From Duganella sp. Root336D2 (GTDB lineage: Bacteria; Pseudomonadota; Gammaproteobacteria; Burkholderiales; Burkholderiaceae_D): a stretch of 64,000 nt of DNA. How positions within the stretch are numbered: the first letter of the stretch is position 1; each line of letters opens with the position of its first letter. The position numbers were made by a program, and so were the translations under genes. Location of the stretch: positions 63,238-127,237 of the forward strand of contig NZ_LMDB01000033.1 in the NCBI RefSeq assembly GCF_001425005.1, read 5' to 3'. Under the pieces are notes generated by a model. The model worked only from the letters and a program-made list of their open reading frames with translations, made no database searches and was not told the origin of the DNA. This document shows, in pieces, positions 56,376 to 64,000 of the stretch.

Positions 56376-58201
56376 AAGGTCCTGGACTTTTCGTGCATGC
56401 CCTGCAGCATGGCCTGGTCCAGTACATCGCGCGGCAGCAGCGGCGACAGGTCTTCCAGCGGCGGCGAGACCAGGCTGCCATCTTCCCGCGCAACGACCGA
56501 GAGCTTCGGCGAGAACAGCTGTTCCGGATGCATGAAGACCTCGCAGATTACCGGGCCTGTTGCCGCCTGCACCTGCTCCAGGGTCGCATCGACTTCATCC
56601 CACTTGCGGATCTGGAACGATGGAATGCCGAACGCGGTCGCCAGCTTGGAAAAGTCGGGGCACGACACGCCGGACTTGCGGTCGGTGCCAACGTAGCCGG
56701 ACCTGAACAGCGAGTTCTGCGTATGCTTGATCATCAGGTAGCCATCATTGTTGAAGATGAACAGCTTGATCGGCAACTGGTGGTGCACCATGGTTTGCAG
56801 TTCCTGCAGGTTCATCATCATGCCGCCGTCGCAATTCAGGCACATGACTTCGCCGCGCTCGTTGGCGAACGAAACGCCGAGCGCGGCAGGCAGGCCGTAG
56901 CCCATCTCGCCCAGGCCGGTGGAGGTCATCAGGCGCTGGCCATCCTTGATGCGCAGCACCTGATGGCCGCACAGCAAGGCGGTGCCCATATCGGTGACCA
57001 CCACCTGGCCGGGCTTGAAATGGCGGTTAAGGCGCTCCATGAAGCGGTAGGAGTTCATGAAGCCGCCCTTGTCGGCATGCTCTTCGCCCACCCAGGGGAA
57101 TTGCGCCTCGTAGGCGCGGCATTTCTCCAGCCATTCCTGGCGCGCTGGCAGCGCGGCCATGGCCTCCAGCCGGCTGAGCAGGGCATCGAGGAAGACTCCC
57201 GCATCGCACACAATATTCTGCGTAGTGCGGCTGGCCAGCTTGTGCGCTTCAGCGTGGTCGATATCGACCACGTCGATGCGCGCCATGCGTGCCAGCTCGG
57301 TCAGGTCGTATCCGACCTGCGGGATCGCAAGGCGGGTGCCGATGGCCAGCACATAGTCGCTGTTTTGCAGGATAAAGTTGGCGGAGCGCTGCCCGTACAC
57401 GCCGGCGCGGCCGAAGACCAGCGGGTGGTCGGAGTCGATCATGTCGATGCCGGCCCAGGAAACCAGCGCCGGCATGCCCAGCTTTTCCAGCAGCGGCGCG
57501 ATCTTACGCTCGGCGCCCGCCAGGCGAATGCCGTTGCCCAGCCACAGCAGCGGGCGTTCGGCCGCCACCAGCGCGGCGACCGCGCTGTCAACCTGCTGCG
57601 ATACCGCGGCGTCCAGGTAGCCGGTGGCGACCGGCGCCTCGAAGTGCGCAACGCTGTCGCGCGTGATGCGTGCGGCCTGCACATCCATCGGGATCTCGAT
57701 CCATACCGGCCCCGGACGCCCGGCCAGCGCATGATGCACGCCCTTCTCCAGTTCAAACACGGCCTGCTCGCCCCGGGTAACGCGCTGCTGGTACTTCGAT
57801 ACACGCTCCACCATCTGGCACGAATCGTAGCCCTGCACGCCCCACATGCGCAGCGGGTTCTCAGCGAAGGTGAATTTCGAGTTCTCGTTGCCGGCGATGA
57901 CCAGGCAAGGAATCGAATCGGCCCAGGCCGACACCACGCCGGTCACGCCGTTGGTGGAACCGGCGCCGGTGGTCAGCAGGGCTGCCGCCAGGCGGCCGTT
58001 GGTGCGATAGTAGGTCTGCACGGCCATGGCGGCAGCCTGCTCGTGGTGTACGCACACGATCTCGGTGTAGCCGTGCCGGGTAATCGCTTCGAACAGGTGG
58101 ACATTGCCGGCGCCGATGATGCCGAAAACATGCTTGATCCCCAGCTGTTCCAGGGCTTCGGCCAGCAACTGGGCAACCTTGATTTTGTCTTGTGCATCCA
58201 T
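56372..58201 (-). CDS. ThDP-dependent enzyme, acetolactate synthase-like (YerE-type candidate)
   Basis: The 609-residue enzyme has the three ThDP-enzyme domains. The PYR domain keeps the cofactor-activating Glu in VCVHHEQAAAMA and GAGSTNGVTGV. The central domain has LWLGNGIRLAG. The PP domain has GYGLPAALGVSFAN and the Mg/ThDP motif NCDGGMMMNLQE...NNDGY. YerE, a ThDP flavoenzyme of this family, transfers an acetyl unit from pyruvate to C-4 of a CDP-3,6-dideoxy-4-ketohexose. The rfbFGH genes directly upstream make exactly that acceptor. It shares one base with the rfbH stop (58201). Confidence 0.88.
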   Translation of the reverse strand: MDAQDKIKVAQLLAEALEQLGIKHVFGIIGAGNVHLFEAITRHGYTEIVCVHHEQAAAMAVQTYYRTNGRLAAALLTTGAGSTNGVTGVVSAWADSIPCLVIAGNENSKFTFAENPLRMWGVQGYDSCQMVERVSKYQQRVTRGEQAVFELEKGVHHALAGRPGPVWIEIPMDVQAARITRDSVAHFEAPVATGYLDAAVSQQVDSAVAALVAAERPLLWLGNGIRLAGAERKIAPLLEKLGMPALVSWAGIDMIDSDHPLVFGRAGVYGQRSANFILQNSDYVLAIGTRLAIPQVGYDLTELARMARIDVVDIDHAEAHKLASRTTQNIVCDAGVFLDALLSRLEAMAALPARQEWLEKCRAYEAQFPWVGEEHADKGGFMNSYRFMERLNRHFKPGQVVVTDMGTALLCGHQVLRIKDGQRLMTSTGLGEMGYGLPAALGVSFANERGEVMCLNCDGGMMMNLQELQTMVHHQLPIKLFIFNNDGYLMIKHTQNSLFRSGYVGTDRKSGVSCPDFSKLATAFGIPSFQIRKWDEVDATLEQVQAATGPVICEVFMHPEQLFSPKLSVVAREDGSLVSPPLEDLSPLLPRDVLDQAMLQGMHEKSRTL

Positions 58202-59526
58202 CAGAAATTCACGCCAAAGTAAGCTTCGATTTTTTCAACGGCGTAGTCCAGCATTTCGCGGGTCAAGCCCGGGAATACGCCAATCCAGAAGGTGTCGTTC
58301 ATGATCCGGTCGGAGTTGGTCAGCTCACCCGAGATGCGGAAATTACGGCCCTGCATGTACGGCTGGCGCACCAGGTTGCCGGCGAACAGCAGGCGCGTAC
58401 CGATCTTGTGCTGGTCCAGGTAGGTCAGCAGGTCGACGCGCGCGGTGTTCGCTTCCGGCTTCAACGTGAGCGGGAACCCGAACCAGGACGGGTCGGAATT
58501 GGGCGTTGCCTCGGGCAGGATCAGGAACTCCGCACAGCTGGCCAGGCGCTCTTTCAGGTAGGCGAAATTGGCCTTGCGGGCGGCGATGAAATCGTCGACG
58601 CGGTCGAGCTGGGCGAGGCCGCAGGCAGCCTGCATGTCGGTGATCTTGAGGTTGTAGCCCAGGTGGCTGTAGGTGTACTTGTGGTCATAGCCGGGCGGCA
58701 GCGTGCCGAAGCACTGGCAGAAACGCTTGCCGCAGGTATTGTCCTTGCCCGGCGGGCAATAGCAGTCACGGCCCCAGTCGCGGAAGGACTCGGCGATCAG
58801 CTTCAGTTCCGGGTTGTTGGTAAACACCGCGCCGCCCTCCCCCATGGTGATGTGATGGGCTGGATAGAAGCTGATCGTGCCAATATCGCCGAAAGTGCCG
58901 ACCAGCTTGCCGTCATAGGTGGCGCCCAGGGCATCGCAGCAATCCTCGATCAGCCACAGCTTGTACTTCTTGCACAGGGCGACAACGGCCTCGAGGTTGT
59001 ACGGATTGCCCAGCGTGTGGGCCAGCATGATGGCCTTGGTCTTGCCGGTGATGGCCGCTTCGATCAGCGTGGCATCGATGTTGTAGGTGCCCAGTTCGAC
59101 GTCGACGAATACCGGCACCGCGCCGAATTGCAGGATCGGATTGACGGTAGTCGGGAAACCGGCTGCAACGCCGATCACTTCGTCACCGGGCTGGATGGCG
59201 CGCGCGCCCAGCTTGGGCGAGGTCAGCGCGCTGAACGCAACCAGGTTGGCCGACGAGCCGGAATTGACGGTGATCAGGAATTCCACGCCCAGGTACTTGG
59301 CCAGGCGCGCCTCGAACTGGTCGTTGAAGCGGCCGGTGGTCAGCCAGGCATCGAGAGATGCCTCGACCATCATCTGCATTTCCGGTGTGCCGACTACCTT
59401 GCCGGCCGGCGGAATCACGGTCGTGCCTGGGTCGAAGGCGCGCGGTGCGCCGGCCAGGGCGCCGTATTCGGCCACCAGTGCCGCGATCTCCTGGCGCAAT
59501 TGTTGGGGAGTTTTTTGTGTGCTCAT
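58201..59526 (-). CDS. rfbH: CDP-4-dehydro-6-deoxyglucose 3-dehydrase (RfbH/DdhC)
   Basis: The 441-residue PMP/iron-sulfur enzyme removes the C-3 hydroxyl of CDP-4-keto-6-deoxyglucose. The PLP-fold region has SGSSANLVAFSAL, EDCCDALGATYDG and SFYPAHHITMGEGG, where His replaces the usual Schiff-base Lys, the hallmark of E1. Cys255, 257, 265, 270 and 272 (CYCPPGKDNTCGKRFCQC) supply the cluster. ATG 59526 overlaps the rfbG stop (ATGA). The reductase partner (DdhD/E3) is not in the window. Confidence 0.96.
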   Translation of the reverse strand: MSTQKTPQQLRQEIAALVAEYGALAGAPRAFDPGTTVIPPAGKVVGTPEMQMMVEASLDAWLTTGRFNDQFEARLAKYLGVEFLITVNSGSSANLVAFSALTSPKLGARAIQPGDEVIGVAAGFPTTVNPILQFGAVPVFVDVELGTYNIDATLIEAAITGKTKAIMLAHTLGNPYNLEAVVALCKKYKLWLIEDCCDALGATYDGKLVGTFGDIGTISFYPAHHITMGEGGAVFTNNPELKLIAESFRDWGRDCYCPPGKDNTCGKRFCQCFGTLPPGYDHKYTYSHLGYNLKITDMQAACGLAQLDRVDDFIAARKANFAYLKERLASCAEFLILPEATPNSDPSWFGFPLTLKPEANTARVDLLTYLDQHKIGTRLLFAGNLVRQPYMQGRNFRISGELTNSDRIMNDTFWIGVFPGLTREMLDYAVEKIEAYFGVNF

Positions 59527-60626
59527 CTTGCTTGACTTGGTGGCTGGATAATTGGAATCAGCTTGTTTTGATAGGCGTGGATTTGACCCAGCGTCAGGGC
59601 GCGCACGTCGGCGCCGCCCTGGCGCTGGCGCGACCAGTCGACGATCATGCCCAGCGCAGGCTCCAGGCGCAGCGCCGGCTGCCAGCCGAGCCGGGCACGC
59701 GCCTTCGAAATATCGAGCTTGAGGTAGGTCGCCTCGTGCGGATGCTCGCCGGCATCGACCTGTGACCGCGCGCCCTCGCCCCACAGCGCGGCCATGGTGT
59801 CGACGATCCAGCCGACCGGCATGGCGTCCTCGTCGTTGGGGCCGAAATTCCAGCCTTCGGCAAATGCCACGCCGTCGCCATACAGCTTTTCAGCCAGCAT
59901 CAGGTAGCCGCGCAGCGGCTCGAGTACATGCTGCCATGGACGCACGGCATGCGGGTTGCGGATATGCACCACGCGGCCTTGTTCAAAGGCGGCCAGGATA
60001 TCGGGCAGCAGGCGATCCTGCGCCCAGTCGCCGCCGCCGATCACGTTGCCGGCGCGCACGCTGGCAATGGCCACGCCGTGCCGCGCATAGTCCTTCTCGT
60101 GAAAGAAGGACTGGCGGTAGGCCGCGGTGACCAGCTCGGCGCAGCCCTTGCTGCTGCTGTACGGATCGTAGCCGCCCATCGGCTCGTTTTCGCGGTAGGC
60201 CCAGAGCCACTCGCGGTTTTCGTAGCATTTGTCGGTGGTAATGTTGACCACGGCCTTGACGCCGGGCGCCAGGCGCACGGCTTCGAGCAGGTTGACGGTA
60301 CCCATGACATTGGTGGCATACGTTTCGACCGGCTCGGCGTAAGAATGGCGTACCAGCGGCTGGGCCGCCATGTGGAACACGATTTCGGGACGGTGCTCGG
60401 CCACCACGGCGCGCACGGCGGCCAGGTCGCGGATATCGCCGATCACGCTGTCCATGCCGGCCGCTACCCCAGCCTCGTCGAACAGGCTGGGACTGGTTGG
60501 CGGAGCCAGCGCATAGCCCACCACCTGCGCGCCCATGGATTGCAGCCACAGCGCCATCCAGCTGCCTTTGAATCCGGTGTGGCCCGTCAGCAGGACGCGG
60601 CGGCCGCGCCAGAACCCTGGATTCAC
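59523..60626 (-). CDS. rfbG: CDP-glucose 4,6-dehydratase
   Basis: The 367-residue SDR has RVLLTGHTGFKGSWMALWL (NAD binding, near 10-28), FHMAAQPLVRHSY, TTDKCYEN and the catalytic YSSSKGCAE. ASVRAGNVIGGGDW and HIRNPHAVRPWQHVLEPLRGYL are typical of RfbG. It makes CDP-4-keto-6-deoxy-D-glucose. GTG 60626 has GGAAGG upstream and overlaps the rfbF stop (GTGA); frames further upstream encode only antisense-like sequence. Confidence 0.96.
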   Translation of the reverse strand: MNPGFWRGRRVLLTGHTGFKGSWMALWLQSMGAQVVGYALAPPTSPSLFDEAGVAAGMDSVIGDIRDLAAVRAVVAEHRPEIVFHMAAQPLVRHSYAEPVETYATNVMGTVNLLEAVRLAPGVKAVVNITTDKCYENREWLWAYRENEPMGGYDPYSSSKGCAELVTAAYRQSFFHEKDYARHGVAIASVRAGNVIGGGDWAQDRLLPDILAAFEQGRVVHIRNPHAVRPWQHVLEPLRGYLMLAEKLYGDGVAFAEGWNFGPNDEDAMPVGWIVDTMAALWGEGARSQVDAGEHPHEATYLKLDISKARARLGWQPALRLEPALGMIVDWSRQRQGGADVRALTLGQIHAYQNKLIPIIQPPSQAR

Positions 60627-61396
60627 GACCAAACCTTCCACGGTGCTTCGCCGGACTGCCACAGCTCTTCCAGGTAGGTCTTGTCGCGCAGGGTGTCCAT
60701 CGGCTGCCAGAATCCGTGATGCGGGAAGGCGGCAAGCTGGCCTTCGCTGGCCAGGCGCTCGAGGGGCTCGCGTTCCCATACAGTCTTATCGTCGCTCAGG
60801 TAATCAAGTACGTCCGGCGAGAGAACAAAGAAACCGCCATTGACCAAGCCGCCGTCGCCCTTGGGTTTTTCGACAAAGCTGACAACCTTGTCGCCCTGCA
60901 GGTCGAGCGCGCCGAAACGGGCTGGTGGCACCACGGCCGTCAGGGTCGCCTTGGTGTTCTGGGTGCGGTGGAATTCGATCAGGGCGCCGATATTCACGTC
61001 GGACACCCCGTCGCCGTAAGTCAGGCAGAAAGCCGGCTCGTTCTTCACATGGTCGGCGACGCGCCGCAGGCGGCCCCCGGTCATGGTCTGTTCGCCGGTA
61101 TCGACCAGGGTCACTTTCCATGGTTCGGCGTAACGCTGGTGCACCTCCATCTGGTTGCGCGCGATATCGAAAGTCACATCCGAGGTATGCAGGAAGTAAT
61201 TGGCGAAATACTCCTTGATCATGTACCCCTTGTAGCCGCAGCAGATCACGAATTCGTTGATGCCGTAGGCCGAATACGTCTTCATGATATGCCAAAGGAT
61301 AGGCTTGCCGCCAATTTCGACCATCGGTTTCGGCCTGACATGGGTTTCCTCGGAAATACGCGTTCCAAGCCCGCCTGCCAAAATTACTGCTTTCAT
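60623..61396 (-). CDS. rfbF: Glucose-1-phosphate cytidylyltransferase
   Basis: The 257-residue enzyme forms CDP-glucose from CTP and glucose-1-phosphate. It opens with KAVILAGGLGTRISEETHVRPKPMVEIGG in shortened form (nucleotide loop at about 2-29), then WHIMKTYSAYG, YGDGVSDVNI and the product-site region FVEKPKGDGGLVNGGFFV. The length and lack of extra domains match RfbF. It is the first gene of the sugar operon, with tandem promoter candidates 100-200 bp upstream. Confidence 0.97.
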   Translation of the reverse strand: MKAVILAGGLGTRISEETHVRPKPMVEIGGKPILWHIMKTYSAYGINEFVICCGYKGYMIKEYFANYFLHTSDVTFDIARNQMEVHQRYAEPWKVTLVDTGEQTMTGGRLRRVADHVKNEPAFCLTYGDGVSDVNIGALIEFHRTQNTKATLTAVVPPARFGALDLQGDKVVSFVEKPKGDGGLVNGGFFVLSPDVLDYLSDDKTVWEREPLERLASEGQLAAFPHHGFWQPMDTLRDKTYLEELWQSGEAPWKVWS

Positions 61397-61494
61397 TTTC
61401 GCCCTTTACAAAGTCCAGAACAAACCCCGGCATCTGGAGGCTGTTACCCGTGGTGCCAATATGTCAATAAACCCACAGCCTGAACGGGCGCGTT

Positions 61495-61522
61495 ATTGTA
61501 ATTTACTTTTTCCCATACGCAA
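61495..61522 (-). promoter_or_regulatory. Proximal promoter candidate of the sugar operon
   Basis: On the minus strand TTGCGT (61517-61522), a 16-bp spacer and TACAAT (61495-61500), about 100 bp upstream of the rfbF ATG. Confidence 0.55.
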
Positions 61523-61574
61523 CGGAATCGCCTTTCATAAAATACAATTCCCGGACGCAACCGTCGCCTTGACG

Positions 61575-61602
61575 ATTATATTAGGGCTCGATCGTTCGAC
61601 AA
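61575..61602 (-). promoter_or_regulatory. Distal promoter candidate of the sugar operon
   Basis: On the minus strand TTGTCG (61597-61602), a 16-bp spacer and a perfect TATAAT (61575-61580), about 180 bp upstream of rfbF. The 310-bp gap 61397-61706 holds these two promoters and the OmpW terminator. No JUMPstart/ops element was seen. Confidence 0.6.
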
Positions 61603-61664
61603 TGGCGGAGCAATCCTTTGTCGCATTATCGCCATAGCGCCAGGATCGTTGCTGACCTCGAAAG

Positions 61665-61690
61665 AAAAAAGCCGCCTTGCGGCGGCTTTT
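61665..61690 (-). terminator. Intrinsic terminator of the GDSL-OmpW operon
   Basis: AAAAGCCGCC/GGCGGCTTTT (61667-61676 and 61681-61690) with loop TTGC forms a 10-bp stem. On the minus strand it ends in a T run. It lies 17 bp after the OmpW stop. Confidence 0.88.
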
Positions 61691-61706
61691 CGGTCTTGGC
61701 CCGGGC

Positions 61707-62387
61707 TTAGAAACGGTAGCCGACCGACAGGCTGACTGCCAGCGGGTCCAGCTTGATGTCCAGCGTCTGGCCGGTGGAGAAGTGGGCGGTGGTCTTGAGC
61801 TTGGTCTTGACCACGTTCAAGTCGGCAAAGTAACGCTCGCCGAGCTTGGCGGTGGCGCCGATCACCAGGCTGCCTGCGTGCTTGGCATCTAGCGAGTAGG
61901 TTGCCGGCTGGCCGCCGGTATTCAGCACGGCGGTCAGCTGGGCCGAGCCGGTCTCTTTCTGGAAATAGGCGTAGCTGTAGCCAACGCCAACGTAGGGACG
62001 CACGGTTGCAGTCGGCTCGAACATGCGGTACTGCAGGAAGAGCGTCGGCGGCAGCGCCTCGGCGGTACCGAGCTTGCCGGTGCCCTCGATCGTGCCGGCG
62101 CCGTACAAGGTGTGCTTGTACGGCACGCCCAGCATCAGTTCGGTGCTCACGTGATCGGTGATCATGTAGCCGATGCTGAAGATCGGCTTGGTGTCCGAAC
62201 CCACGTCAGCCTTGATGCCAGGCTTGGAAGGCGCGGTCACGTCGCCCGAGGTAACGTCAGGCGAAATGCGGTTGACGCCGACCTTGCCCAGCCATTCACC
62301 CTTGGATTGCGCCGCTGCGCCCGACGCTGCGCCCAGCGCGGCCACGACGGCCAGCAGCTTTACGGCGGTGTTGATACCTTGTGTCAT
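61707..62387 (-). CDS. OmpW family outer-membrane protein
   Basis: The 226-residue protein has a signal peptide (ending ASGAAAQ) and an eight-stranded barrel pattern: WLGKVGVNRISPD, PIFSIGYMITDHVSTELMLG, PPTLFLQYRMF, VRPYVGVGYSYAYF, and a terminal strand AVSLSVGYRF with the Phe recognised by the BAM complex. OmpW proteins form narrow hydrophobic channels. It starts 21 bp after the GDSL hydrolase stop, with AGGAG upstream, and is probably in the same operon. Confidence 0.93.
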   Translation of the reverse strand: MTQGINTAVKLLAVVAALGAASGAAAQSKGEWLGKVGVNRISPDVTSGDVTAPSKPGIKADVGSDTKPIFSIGYMITDHVSTELMLGVPYKHTLYGAGTIEGTGKLGTAEALPPTLFLQYRMFEPTATVRPYVGVGYSYAYFQKETGSAQLTAVLNTGGQPATYSLDAKHAGSLVIGATAKLGERYFADLNVVKTKLKTTAHFSTGQTLDIKLDPLAVSLSVGYRF

Positions 62388-62408
62388 TTTGTCTCCTGTG
62401 TCCTGTAA

Positions 62409-63782
62409 TTACAGCCAGCCCTTGGCTACCATTTTTTCCGAAACATAGCGCGCCAGCAGCAGGTGCAGGAACGGGGTCGGATGCACGGTGTCGGCATAGG
62501 CGTAATGGCTCACATCGCCGGCCTTCAGGTTGCTCGCGCTGCAGCCCAGCGAATTGCCCAGGATATTCTTGGCGGGAGTCAGGTCGCAAGCGGATTCGGT
62601 GACATTGGTCAGGCCGTATGGCGCAGGATTGGTTGCCTGGTCGTGGCTGGCGCTGTACGTGTCCACCAGCAGGATCTTGGCGTCGCCCGACAGGCCGGCC
62701 GCCAAGGTATCGTTGAAGGCCTTGACCATACCGTCGATCAGTGCGCGGGTGCTGGCCGATTGCGACAGGCCGGACGGGGTGTTGGCGATGTCCGGCATAT
62801 TGTTCACCACCACGAAGTTGGCGCCATTGGCCACGACCTGGGTCTTGACCAGTGCCACCAGTTCGGCGCCTGCCTTGGCAATGTTCTGCACCAGGACCGG
62901 CGCCTGCGCGGCGGCGTAGTCGGCACCAGCCTTGGTACCGGCGGCAGTGGCATCAGCCTCCGCCTTGACACCCATCGGGCCATACACGGCTGGTGAAGCG
63001 GCGGCGGCATTGCCAGCCAACTCGGCTGCCTTCGCGGCGGCAATCACGATGGAGGTGCTGGTGCTGCCAGCACGTGCGGCTTCGGTGGCGATGGCCAGCG
63101 CGATCGATTGCACGGCAGTGGCGGGGTTGGTGGCGCCGGCCGCCAGCTGGGTTGCCAGGCTGGTGGCGAAGGCGGTCTTGGCGGCAGCAGTGCCGGCGGC
63201 GGTTGCACCAGTCGACAATTGCTCGAGGCTGATCAGGACATCGTTGTTGCCGCCCATGACGTAGACGATCTCGTCGCCCTTGAACTTGCCGCCCACGATC
63301 GCCAGGTGGTTCTTGACCTGGGTAACCAGCGGTACGGTCAGCGCGCCCAATGGGCTGCCGGCCAGTTTATTGCCTGGACCGACAGGATTGGTCACGCGGG
63401 CGCCGCCCTGCGCATAGCCAAAGCAGCCTGCCTTGGCTTGCACCGGGACGCTGAAGCCACTGGCGGCATCGCCATCCAGGCCGGTCACGGCCGGGCATGG
63501 TGCCGGCAGGCCGACTTGTGCAGCCATCAGCTCGGTCCAGTTCTTGCCGGTCAGGGCCGGATTGGTCTTGGTGCTGTCGCCGTTGATGGTGAAGGTGCCG
63601 CCGCCGATGGCTTGCACGGTGCCGACCTTGTAGGTACCGACGTCCGACAGGCTGTCGCCGAAGGTGATCTGGGAGGAATATTTAAGCTTGGGGGCTTGAT
63701 CGCCTGGACGTGGATCGTTGCCGCCGCAACCGGCAATAACTGCCGCTGCCATGACCGTCATGGCAAGTTTGAAATGACGCAT
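62409..63782 (-). CDS. SGNH/GDSL-type lipoprotein hydrolase
   Basis: The 457-residue protein has a lipoprotein signal (AAAVIAGC, Cys19) and the SGNH blocks: ITFGDSLSDVGT (nucleophile Ser44), a Gly in block II, VMGGNNDVL (block III Asn) and DTVHPTPFLH (block V Asp/His). An Ala-rich insertion at about 190-300 of low complexity separates blocks III and V and is larger than in most family members. It is probably an esterase/lipase anchored to the outer membrane. OmpW follows in the operon. Confidence 0.9.
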   Translation of the reverse strand: MRHFKLAMTVMAAAVIAGCGGNDPRPGDQAPKLKYSSQITFGDSLSDVGTYKVGTVQAIGGGTFTINGDSTKTNPALTGKNWTELMAAQVGLPAPCPAVTGLDGDAASGFSVPVQAKAGCFGYAQGGARVTNPVGPGNKLAGSPLGALTVPLVTQVKNHLAIVGGKFKGDEIVYVMGGNNDVLISLEQLSTGATAAGTAAAKTAFATSLATQLAAGATNPATAVQSIALAIATEAARAGSTSTSIVIAAAKAAELAGNAAAASPAVYGPMGVKAEADATAAGTKAGADYAAAQAPVLVQNIAKAGAELVALVKTQVVANGANFVVVNNMPDIANTPSGLSQSASTRALIDGMVKAFNDTLAAGLSGDAKILLVDTYSASHDQATNPAPYGLTNVTESACDLTPAKNILGNSLGCSASNLKAGDVSHYAYADTVHPTPFLHLLLARYVSEKMVAKGWL

Positions 63783-63949
63783 TGTGTCTCCGGAATGGTT
63801 TTTTTGAGTGCTTTGCGAACGTGCGTGCTATTCGCTGCCAAACTAATATGCCAGCACACACTTGCCCGTTACAAGTAGAAATTTGTAAAAACGATAGCAT
63901 TTCTCAATCAAGGGCAGCGACTGTAGCAGCCATACATCAGCATTGCAAG

Positions 63950-64000
63950 TTACTCCCCTTCCGCCCAGGCCGGCTGGGCAAATTCCTGCTTCAGGATATC
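63950..64000 (-). CDS. Partial CDS: C-terminal 16 codons of a gene entering from the right
   Basis: An open minus-strand frame enters from the edge and ends with TAA at 63950, encoding a tail of DILKQEFAQPAWAEGE. It is too short to identify. Codon choice is compatible with a real gene, but this is a weak call. The 167 bp between it and the GDSL gene (63783-63949) are AT-richer and presumably hold the GDSL promoter. Confidence 0.3.
   Translation of the reverse strand, partial: DILKQEFAQPAWAEGE

Noticed and set aside
61397..61664. Search for a JUMPstart/ops element before the sugar operon
   Set aside because: No GGCGGTAGCGT-like core was found in the leader; only ordinary promoter boxes are present.

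Overview
The window looks like chromosome of a high-GC betaproteobacterium of the Oxalobacteraceae (Massilia/Janthinobacterium/Duganella type). This is inferred from protein style (DctBD, betaproteobacterial porin, DUF2214, YfiR, RfbFGH), TANAATGG-type -10 boxes and GGGGTCAG/CTGACCCC-type palindromes, not from a database search. I see no rRNA, tRNA, CRISPR array, transposase or phage genes.

Layout. 1-5.1 kb (minus): a partial GT-C-like membrane protein coupled to an FAD oxidoreductase, then DUF2214 and malic enzyme maeB. 5.4-7.9 kb: a micro-membrane protein, thiL, an AraC regulator and a DUF3224 protein. 8.0-9.5 kb: a HEAT-repeat gene bracketed by near-perfect 34-bp inverted repeats. 9.5-14.7 kb (minus): a three-gene c-di-GMP circuit of YfiR, a hybrid kinase and a REC-PAS-GGDEF-EAL-REC protein. 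14.85-19.4 kb: pncC/cinA, a UvrD-like helicase, a phosphoesterase and an orphan IncP-type traL-traM pair. 19.4-22.5 kb: a hipBA toxin-antitoxin locus and an ArsR-czcD metal efflux operon, both with readable operators. 22.5-28.3 kb: a dicarboxylate-type transporter, porin and dctBD behind a sigma-54 promoter.

28.3-36.4 kb holds housekeeping and stress genes (FKBP, thpR, tcdA, cfa, GFA, a secreted katG, cupin, GNAT) and an unusual hemerythrin-PdxH fusion. 36.5-50 kb is a patchwork: a secreted metalloprotease, a decayed exonuclease remnant, an NrtR-like regulator with phased operators, cupins, msrA, gcdH, a three-gene cell-envelope operon of unknown function, a truncated hemoglobin and an alpha/beta hydrolase.

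51-61.6 kb (minus) is one tightly overlapped ten-gene operon for a CDP-3,6-dideoxyhexose-derived sugar: rfbF-rfbG-rfbH, a YerE-like ThDP enzyme, a reductase, an acylating aldehyde dehydrogenase, a 4-hydroxy-2-oxovalerate-type aldolase, an SDR and a GtrA/GtrB pair. The aldolase/dehydrogenase pair inside a sugar operon suggests a 2-oxo acid made on site and transferred as an extended C-4 branch; this is the best candidate in the window for an undescribed pathway. The right end carries an OmpW porin, a GDSL lipoprotein hydrolase and the tail of one more gene.
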